Below, piece by piece: positions 23,242 to 31,572 of a stretch of DNA of 33,792 nucleotides. The stretch's first letter is position 1. The number at the start of each line of letters is the position of its first letter. A program made the position numbers and the translations under genes. The stretch is from Deltaproteobacteria bacterium (lineage in GTDB: Bacteria; Myxococcota_A; UBA9160; JAJDAL01), in NCBI GenBank assembly GCA_029261875.1, contig JAJDAL010000022.1, forward strand, positions 1 through 33,792, given 5' to 3'. The notes under the pieces were generated by a model. That model was given only the letters and a program-made list of their open reading frames with translations. It did not search any database and was not told the origin of the DNA.

Positions 23242-25539
23242 ATGAAACGCAACAGGAACTGCGGTCTCGGTCGAATCGCAATCGCCAGCGTCAGCCTGTT
23301 TGTCCTCTTCAATCCGCCCGCCTTCGGCGACACGGATCTTGGCGACCTGCGAATTTCCGGCGAGCTGGAGACCGGCGGACGTATCGTTTCCGGCGACTTC
23401 AGTAGCGCGCCCTACGAGAAGTATCGTGAGCTGCGGCCCGGGATGTTCGGCAGCGGCCATTTCCTGCTCGACAAACCGGATGGCCGCTTCTACCTGCGGG
23501 GTGAGGCCATCGACGTCGGCGAACGAGACGAACTCTATCGCCTCGAACTCGGCCGCTGGGGAACAGGTCGACTGGAACTCGATTTCGGGGAGTTGCGTCA
23601 CCCCTACAGTATCAACGCCCGTTCTCCCTATAGCGCGGGGAGCGACGGTGTCCTCACGCTTCCGAGCGGCTTCGCATCAACGATTCAAGGCCTGGGGGGC
23701 AACGCGGCCAAGAGCGCCGGACTGGCCGCGGCGCTCGCGGGCGCACCGAGCACGAGTTTGGAATTCCGCCAACGCAGTGGCGGTGCGCGTTTGCTCTTCA
23801 AGCCCCTGCTGGGGATCGAGTTCGACACGAGCTATCGCCTCCACGACAAGACGGGCACGCAGCCATTCTCGCTGGGCTTCGGTAGCCCTGGCGGCGGGTT
23901 CGCGAACTTTGCTGCGCCCAAAGACGAACGCATTCACGACGTGCGTTCGGCACTTCGCATCGTGCGGGACGCCTGGAACCTCGAGTTCGGGTACAACGGG
24001 AACTTTTTCCGAAACGATCTGGATTCCATCACCATCGACAACCCGCTGCTCGCCACCGACAGCGCGACCGCCTCGAGCCGGGGTCGCATGGCGACGGCGC
24101 CCGACAACGCTTCGCATGCCTTCAGCGTGTCGGGGTCTTCTTCGCTGGATTTTCTGAATTTGGACTTTCCGACCCAGCTGACCGGAAGCATTTCCTACGG
24201 TCTGCGCACCCAAGATCAGAGCTTTCTGCCCCATACCATCAACTCGGCCGTCGCGAGCGCGCTGCTGAACTTGCCCGAGGACAGCCTCGGCGGGGATGTG
24301 CGGACCTTCGTCGGGAACTTTCAGCTGACCGCCCGTCCACTCCCGCGGCTGAACCTGAAACTCCGCCACAAGATCTACGACTACGACAACCACACCGACA
24401 CCCTCGTCCTGCCGGGACATTCGGTCAACGACGGCGCGCTGGTTTCCTCCGCGCGTTCCTCTACAGCGAATGAATACCGGCGCAACCAGACCTTCCTGGA
24501 CGCCAGCTATCGTGTGAACAAGGTCGCGAAACTGATGGCCGGTTATGAATGGGAACAGTGGGACCGCAGCTCGGATCGGGAGGTGCGAGAGCTCGACGAA
24601 CACAAGCTGAAGCTGGGACTCAACCTGAATCCGGTGCGCTGGGCGCAACTGCGAATGAAATACGATGTCGGGGTGCGGCGCGGTTCTCCCTATCGTCCGT
24701 TTCACCATCTCGCCCATGCGGTGCTCGAAACCGATACCGCGGCGGCACAGCTGCAATCGCAGCTTGTGGACTTGCGGAAGTTCGACGAGGCCGACCGCAT
24801 TCGCAACCACTTCGACGTGCTGGCGGTGCTGCTGCCCTGCGAGGATGTTTCGGTCAACCTGCTGGGGAGTTACACGCGTTCCAACTACGACGACTCGCTG
24901 TACGGTTTGCAGGACGACGAACGCTGGGACGTGGGCGGCGACGTCGTCTTTCGCCCCCATGAACGGGTCGAGATCGCGACGAATTACTCCTTCGAGTCGA
25001 TTCGCCTGCAGCAGAAATCCCGCTGGCGCCCGCGAAACTTCGCGTCGCCGGTCGTTGTGATCGATGACTTCGTGAACGATTGGTTGAGTCGCTCGCGGGA
25101 CCGCATCCACAACGCCGGCTTGTCGGTGGACGTGGTCTTGATTCCGGAACGATTGGACGCTCGCTTCGGCTACGAAATCCAATTCGCAAACGCGAGCACC
25201 GATACGCGCGGCGACTCGCGGTTCAATGCGGCGCCGCCACCCACGTCATCGGGCGATGGCGGTTCGCCTTTCGATTACCCGGACATCGAAAACATACTGC
25301 AGACGTTCTTGAGCGAGGTCAGTTACCACGTGAAGGAGAACCTGACCCTCAAGGCGCAGTATCGATTCGAACGCTACGACCTCACGAATTTCCGCTTCGA
25401 CGATCTCGACCCCTACGAGGGGAGTTCGAACATCGACGGTTCGGGCACCATCGGTTCGTCATTGGATGTGTTCCTCGGAAACGAAATCGAGGATTACAAC
25501 GCACATATCCTGGCCCTGAGCGTCATCCTGGAGTTCTGA
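23242..25539 (+). CDS. MtrB/PioB-type outer-membrane porin for a decahaem cytochrome
   Basis: 765 residues from the ATG at 23242, with GGAG about 9 bases upstream and a signal peptide ending near NPPAFG. The mature protein is a long beta-strand-rich chain with alternating hydrophobic residues, aromatic girdles (for example FYLRGEAIDVGERDELYRLE and LTLKAQYRFERYDL) and a C-terminal Phe (LALSVILEF), the usual beta-barrel assembly signal. Length and context fit the decahaem-associated MtrB/PioB family, which sheathes the MtrA cytochrome. The N-terminal CxxC pair found in Shewanella MtrB is absent; the only N-terminal Cys lies in the signal peptide. It is an operon partner of the preceding decahaem gene. 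Family call is moderate to strong from context plus barrel features. Confidence 0.85.
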   Translation: MKRNRNCGLGRIAIASVSLFVLFNPPAFGDTDLGDLRISGELETGGRIVSGDFSSAPYEKYRELRPGMFGSGHFLLDKPDGRFYLRGEAIDVGERDELYRLELGRWGTGRLELDFGELRHPYSINARSPYSAGSDGVLTLPSGFASTIQGLGGNAAKSAGLAAALAGAPSTSLEFRQRSGGARLLFKPLLGIEFDTSYRLHDKTGTQPFSLGFGSPGGGFANFAAPKDERIHDVRSALRIVRDAWNLEFGYNGNFFRNDLDSITIDNPLLATDSATASSRGRMATAPDNASHAFSVSGSSSLDFLNLDFPTQLTGSISYGLRTQDQSFLPHTINSAVASALLNLPEDSLGGDVRTFVGNFQLTARPLPRLNLKLRHKIYDYDNHTDTLVLPGHSVNDGALVSSARSSTANEYRRNQTFLDASYRVNKVAKLMAGYEWEQWDRSSDREVRELDEHKLKLGLNLNPVRWAQLRMKYDVGVRRGSPYRPFHHLAHAVLETDTAAAQLQSQLVDLRKFDEADRIRNHFDVLAVLLPCEDVSVNLLGSYTRSNYDDSLYGLQDDERWDVGGDVVFRPHERVEIATNYSFESIRLQQKSRWRPRNFASPVVVIDDFVNDWLSRSRDRIHNAGLSVDVVLIPERLDARFGYEIQFANASTDTRGDSRFNAAPPPTSSGDGGSPFDYPDIENILQTFLSEVSYHVKENLTLKAQYRFERYDLTNFRFDDLDPYEGSSNIDGSGTIGSSLDVFLGNEIEDYNAHILALSVILEF

Positions 25540-25566
25540 TCGCGGGGACCGAAGGAAGGAGCGTCG

Positions 25567-25584
25567 CCCGGCCTAGTTGCCGGG
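25567..25584. terminator. Hairpin between convergent porin and cytochrome c genes
   Basis: CCCGGC (25567-25572) and GCCGGG (25579-25584) pair around a 6-base loop that holds the stop codon of the minus-strand cytochrome gene. It lies in the narrow gap between converging operons. No T tract on either side, so it is a possible rather than proven bidirectional terminator. Confidence 0.4.
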
Positions 25585-25929
25585 TGACAGAGCCTGGGTG
25601 GCGCGGGCCAGGGCGGTGATTTCGGCAGCGGTGAATTTGTCCGCTGCGCCGGGCATCCCCGGGACACCGTCGCGAATCGCTTTTTCGATCTGGGCCTGCG
25701 CTTCGGTGCCTTTCCACTTGGAATCGTCGAGCGATTCGACCTTCAAGATTCTGCCCACTGGCGTATCGCCGCGGCCGTCCGCACCGTGGCAGTTCGCGCA
25801 GGCTTTTCGGTAGAGCGCAGCGCCGTCGGGAGTGTCCTCCGCGGTCGCCCGATCGACGGGATAGGCCAGAAGGCCGATGCAAACGATCGCTCCCACTCCC
25901 AAGGCCTTCGTGATTTCGCGTGTTTTCAA
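25573..25929 (-). CDS. Small monohaem class I cytochrome c
   Basis: I prefer the TTG at 25929, because GGAGGG stands 8 bases upstream and it gives a good signal peptide (KTREITKALGVGAIVCIGLLAYP); a TTG at 25965 is possible but lacks this. The product has 118 residues. The haem site is CANCHGADGRG and the likely sixth ligand is the Met of VPGMPG, 50-odd residues later, the standard class I arrangement. A periplasmic electron shuttle of about 90 mature residues is expected. It is the last gene of a minus-strand operon with the NapC-like cytochrome and a small membrane protein. It could relay electrons between the membrane cytochrome and the decahaem protein; that is inference. Confidence 0.88.
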   Translation of the reverse strand: MKTREITKALGVGAIVCIGLLAYPVDRATAEDTPDGAALYRKACANCHGADGRGDTPVGRILKVESLDDSKWKGTEAQAQIEKAIRDGVPGMPGAADKFTAAEITALARATQALSPGN

Positions 25930-25952
25930 TTTCCAATCCCTCCAAGCGAATC

Positions 25953-26174
25953 TTATTGAACCCAACCATCCGAGTCGGGATCCGAAGACGCGTTGGCCTG
26001 CGTGCGGCCGCGCCGGTGACGCCGCACAGCTTCGCCGAACATCGCGATCGAGACCAGCAGCGCACCTTGTCCGACGAACATGCAGGCGGCGATGGTATAG
26101 CGGTTCGGCCAGAGCGTCATGACGACCAGCAGCGCGACCGCCAACAAACTCAGGATCGAGGCGGTACGGATCAT
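25953..26174 (-). CDS. 73-residue two-TM membrane protein in a cytochrome operon
   Basis: The ATG at 26174 overlaps the stop of the upstream cytochrome gene as ATGA, so translation is coupled. The product has 73 residues and two predicted TMs: MIRTASILSLLAVALLVVMTL and an AACMFVGQGALLVSIAMFGE stretch. A basic cytoplasmic-type linker (RRHRRGR) and a polar acidic tail follow. It has no Cys in a haem motif. It sits between a NapC/NrfH-like cytochrome and a monohaem cytochrome c, so it may be a small subunit or assembly factor of that membrane complex. I recognise no family; the support is its overlap, spacing (23 bases to the next start) and TM pattern. Confidence 0.7.
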   Translation of the reverse strand: MIRTASILSLLAVALLVVMTLWPNRYTIAACMFVGQGALLVSIAMFGEAVRRHRRGRTQANASSDPDSDGWVQ

Positions 26175-26845
26175 GGTTCGAAGGGAACCCCCATCAGGGC
26201 TTCCGCAGGATGGGCCGCGGGATGACACGTGCCCGTGCAACCCATCTCGCCGGAGAGCAACGCCGCTTGAATCGGTGGCATGCGGTGCGTCTCGACCGCG
26301 CGAAACCCCGTGGCCTGGGCGTGGCACTGCAGGCACTCTTTCACGTCGAAGGGTTCGTAGGTTTTGAGCGGAAGCGTTTCGGTGCCGGTGACTGCGCGCA
26401 GCATGTGCACGGCGCCGTTCATCTTGGCTCCGAGGCCGCCCCAAACCCCGTACCCGCCGTGGCAGCGGTAGCATGCTTCTCCGACGGGAATGGCACCGAT
26501 CGCGACGTGACGCGTCGCCAGCGCGGCGTTGCCGGCGACGACCGATTGCACCACCGGTTTCATCACGTGGCACTCGCCACAAAAATCCGTCCGTTTGGCA
26601 TCTTCCATCAGGGCAAAATGTCCCACCGAAAAAGCCATCAGGGGCGCGACTACGATCCCCACCCAAGCAGCGACCCAGCGCAGGCGCCCGGTGACGATTC
26701 CGTTGAGAGAAACGGCCAGCGAAACCGCGGCCAGACAAAGTAGAAGTCCTGCCAGCTGGCGATGCCAGGGCTCGGATATGTGATTGAATAGCGGGCCCAG
26801 GTCTTCCACAACACAGAGGGTAGGTGGAGATGCGACGGCCAACAA
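26171..26845 (-). CDS. NapC/NrfH-like membrane multihaem cytochrome with a CxxxCH site
   Basis: 224 residues from a TTG at 26845; a GTG at 26809 is an alternative and no clear ribosome site decides. Two hydrophobic segments (QLAGLLLCLAAVSLAVSL and VAAWVGIVVAPLMAFSVG) precede the haem domain. The first haem site CGECHVM carries the CxxCHxM pattern typical of NapC/NrfH/CymA quinol dehydrogenases. Two further sites are CYRCH and CLQCH, and a fourth reads CTGTCH, a CxxxCH spacing. It would oxidise quinol in the inner membrane and pass electrons to periplasmic partners. It heads a three-gene operon converging on the decahaem-porin operon. It lacks the usual four plain CxxCH sites, so the fourth haem needs care. 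Confidence 0.85.
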   Translation of the reverse strand: MLAVASPPTLCVVEDLGPLFNHISEPWHRQLAGLLLCLAAVSLAVSLNGIVTGRLRWVAAWVGIVVAPLMAFSVGHFALMEDAKRTDFCGECHVMKPVVQSVVAGNAALATRHVAIGAIPVGEACYRCHGGYGVWGGLGAKMNGAVHMLRAVTGTETLPLKTYEPFDVKECLQCHAQATGFRAVETHRMPPIQAALLSGEMGCTGTCHPAAHPAEALMGVPFEP

Positions 26846-26894
26846 GTTGGAAGGGATCCAGTGCGGGGTCTAGAGAAGGCTTCGCGAGAGCGAT

Positions 26895-26944
26895 GAACCG
26901 TTTCGGTTCGATTCCCGTCACCTGCGTGTTCGATACCGTTTCGG
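26895..26944. promoter_or_regulatory. Repeated ACCGTTTCGG box in the NapC-like/copper ATPase divergent spacer
   Basis: GAACCGTTTCGGTTC (26895-26909) is a perfect palindrome with a 3-base centre. Its core ACCGTTTCGG recurs exactly at 26935-26944, 38 bases on. Both lie in the 152-base gap between the divergent cytochrome and P-type ATPase genes, so one regulator might control both. The regulator is unknown. Confidence 0.45.
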
Positions 26945-26997
26945 GGTAATGTCTAGGTCATGGTCGAAGCGTTCGAACGGCGGAAGCCTCTGAAGCG

Positions 26998-29292
<2,295 letters not shown>

Positions 29293-29354
29293 TTCGGCGG
29301 GGTGAGCCACCGACCGAAGTACGATTGCTGTCCGAGCAGGCTAAGCTCGCTTCA

Positions 29355-30398
29355 ATGAAATCCAGAACCAGCGCCTGCACCCTCGCGTTTCTCGCATCGC
29401 TATTCGCGCTGGAGGTTGCTGCTTCGGATCTCGGTCCGGCGCCGCGCGACGACAAGGGCCGCTTTACCAACCCGGTTGGAGAGCTGACGCACGGCAGCAT
29501 CGGGGTGCGCTTCCCTTTCTTCTTGCGACGCATCGCCGGGTCCTTCCGCGATCGCCCGGGGGCGCCCGAGCGGATCCCCAACGACGGTTCCTTTCTGCGC
29601 GAGAACGCGGGGCACAGCGTTCCCACGGTGACCTGGATCGGCCACGCGACGTTGCTCGTGCAGATGGACCACGTCACGTTTCTGACGGATCCCATCTGGT
29701 CCGATACCGCGAGCCCGGTTTCCTTTGCCGGCCCGCGACGTTTCGTGGAACCGGGCGTTGCGATCGAGGATCTACCGGCGATCGATTTCGTGGTCGTTTC
29801 CCACAATCACTACGATCATCTCGACCTGCCCAGTCTGGTGGCCCTCGCCCGGCGCGACCCCGATACGCGCTTCTTCGTACCGCTTTCGAACGCGGACCTG
29901 CTGCGCGAGAACGGGATCGAGAACGTCGAGGAAATGGATTGGGGCGAGGTGCGCAGCGTGCAAAACGTGTCGGTGCACTGCCTTCCCGCACAACACTGGA
30001 GCCAGCGCGGCATCGGCGATCGTCACCGTGCGTTGTGGTCCTCCTGGGCCGTTACCGGCAGCGAGCGGCGCTTCTACTTCGCTGGCGATACGGGCTATTT
30101 CGAAGGCTTCGAACGCATCGCGCAAGCGCTCGGTCCGTTCGACCTGGCGGCGCTCCCCATCGGGGCCTACGAGCCCGTCGCCATGATGAAGGAGTCCCAT
30201 CTGAACCCCGAGGAGGCGGTGCGCGCCGCCGTCGACCTTCGTGCCCAGCGTGCACTCGCCATCCACTTCGGAACCTTCGATCTCTCGGACGAACCGCTCG
30301 AAGATCCGCCGCGCCGCTTCCGGGACGCCGCTCGTGCGAGCGACCTCGGGGCAGACGGCGCCTGGGTTTTGCGGATCGGAGAATCGCGCGAGTTCTAG
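29355..30398 (+). CDS. Secreted NAPE-PLD-like metallo-beta-lactamase-fold hydrolase
   Basis: 347 residues from the ATG at 29355, chosen because it leads directly into a signal peptide (CTLAFLASLFALEVAAS); an upstream in-frame start at 29325 is less likely. The metal-binding motif is SHNHYDHLD (HxHxDH). Further ligands are the His in CLPAQHWSQRG, the Asp in YFAGDTGYF and the His in ALAIHFGTFDLSDEP. The region GPRRFVEPGVAIEDLP and the SFAGP stretch match the NAPE-phospholipase D/UlaG-like branch. In that branch the enzymes cleave phosphodiester lipids or lactones. The signal peptide places it in the periplasm or outside. It is co-directional with the copper ATPase (62 bases) and may share its transcript. 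Confidence 0.88.
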   Translation: MKSRTSACTLAFLASLFALEVAASDLGPAPRDDKGRFTNPVGELTHGSIGVRFPFFLRRIAGSFRDRPGAPERIPNDGSFLRENAGHSVPTVTWIGHATLLVQMDHVTFLTDPIWSDTASPVSFAGPRRFVEPGVAIEDLPAIDFVVVSHNHYDHLDLPSLVALARRDPDTRFFVPLSNADLLRENGIENVEEMDWGEVRSVQNVSVHCLPAQHWSQRGIGDRHRALWSSWAVTGSERRFYFAGDTGYFEGFERIAQALGPFDLAALPIGAYEPVAMMKESHLNPEEAVRAAVDLRAQRALAIHFGTFDLSDEPLEDPPRRFRDAARASDLGADGAWVLRIGESREF

Positions 30399-30605
30399 TT
30401 CGGAGCCAGAAATCCCCCGCGGAGCCGATCCCGCTTCCATTCTTCGAAACCGCACCGTCGCGAATCGCGAATGAGTTCAATAATCATCAAGAACCATCAT
30501 GAGTTCTCAGATGTGTTGATTCATGTTCGACTCGCGCTCTTGATGCATTGACGGTTCGGAAGCCGTTCTGCGATCGTGCGATCGTATTCTCAGTAGGAGC
30601 ACAGG

Positions 30606-31541
30606 ATGATTCGGTTGATTCTCACGCTGGCTTTCGTTGCGTTGGTGGTTTCCTCTCCCTCGAGTGCCTGGGCTCAGGCCACAATCGACTCGCTTTCCCT
30701 CGACACCGCAACCTGTGGCCCCGGTGTCGCCCCGGGTGGATTCGACGGCCGCGTGGCGGCAACGATCACGATCGACGATTGCACCGCGGCGGATGTCGTG
30801 TCGCGAGTTTCCCCGAGCTCGAGCGCATCCAATCAATGCGTCACGAAGGGCGTCGGTACCCACGAGTTGTTGTTGCAGTACCTCTCGTGGGAAGAGGCTC
30901 CGCATTCGACGGCTGTCGCCACCGTGGCTTTGCAGGATGGTTTCAATGGTCCCGTACTGGATGTCAAATCCGTTGCGTTCAACTGCACGACCGGAGGCGC
31001 CTCGCCTTGCCCCCCCGCACCGCGCGCAGGTTGCCGCGGCGCGGGTTCTTCGAAGCTAACGAGTCGAGTCGTCTCGAGTTTCGGGTGGATCTGGGCCAAG
31101 GGGGAGGCGACGACCGAGGCCGATTTCGGCGATCCCACCCTGGGCACCGCGTACGCGCTCTGCGTCTATCACGACGGAGAGATCCGGGGAGCCAGCGACT
31201 TTCCCGCGGACGCCACGGCGTGGAAAGCCATCAACGGTGGATTCAAACGCAAGGACAAGTTTTTTACGTACTACGGAACCAAGGTCGGCTCGGAATCCGT
31301 CAAGTTGAAGGCAGGCGAAGACGGCAAGGCGAAGATCGTCGTGCGTCAAAAGGTGTTCGCGGCCCCCTCGATGCCGTACCCCTTCGAACCGCCGGTCACG
31401 GTGCAACTCGTGAACCTCGATTCGGACCTGTGTTTCGAAAGCGTGTTCGACGCCGACGACATCAAGACCAACAAGACATTGAATCCGGACAACCCCTACT
31501 TCTCCTCCGACGGCTCCTTCCGCGGCGTGGCGAAACAATAG
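30606..31541 (+). CDS. Secreted Cys-containing beta-rich protein of unknown function
   Basis: 311 residues from the ATG at 30606, with AGGAG about 7 bases upstream. The signal peptide ends near SSAWAQ. Six or more Cys in the mature part (CGPG, DDCTA, NQCVT, FNCTT, SPCPP, AGCRG, ALCVY, DLCFE) suggest disulfide bonds. The segment GCRGAGSSKLTSRVV...GWIWAKGEATTEADFGDP and the later ESVKLKAGEDGKAKIVVRQK resembles a recurring uncharacterised secreted domain in related lineages (my recollection, not checked here). No enzyme motif is visible. The 207-base gap before it shows two GCGATCGT copies near 30570-30585 but no clear promoter. It is convergent with the cyclase gene. Confidence 0.65.
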   Translation: MIRLILTLAFVALVVSSPSSAWAQATIDSLSLDTATCGPGVAPGGFDGRVAATITIDDCTAADVVSRVSPSSSASNQCVTKGVGTHELLLQYLSWEEAPHSTAVATVALQDGFNGPVLDVKSVAFNCTTGGASPCPPAPRAGCRGAGSSKLTSRVVSSFGWIWAKGEATTEADFGDPTLGTAYALCVYHDGEIRGASDFPADATAWKAINGGFKRKDKFFTYYGTKVGSESVKLKAGEDGKAKIVVRQKVFAAPSMPYPFEPPVTVQLVNLDSDLCFESVFDADDIKTNKTLNPDNPYFSSDGSFRGVAKQ

Positions 31542-31572
31542 ACGCGGCGGCCTCCGGGCTGCTGGGTTTGCC

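Noticed and set aside
23677..25182. A 501-codon minus-strand frame opposite the porin gene
   Set aside because: No recognisable motif; the plus strand encodes a signal peptide, beta-barrel strands and C-terminal Phe. Long antisense frames are common at this GC content.
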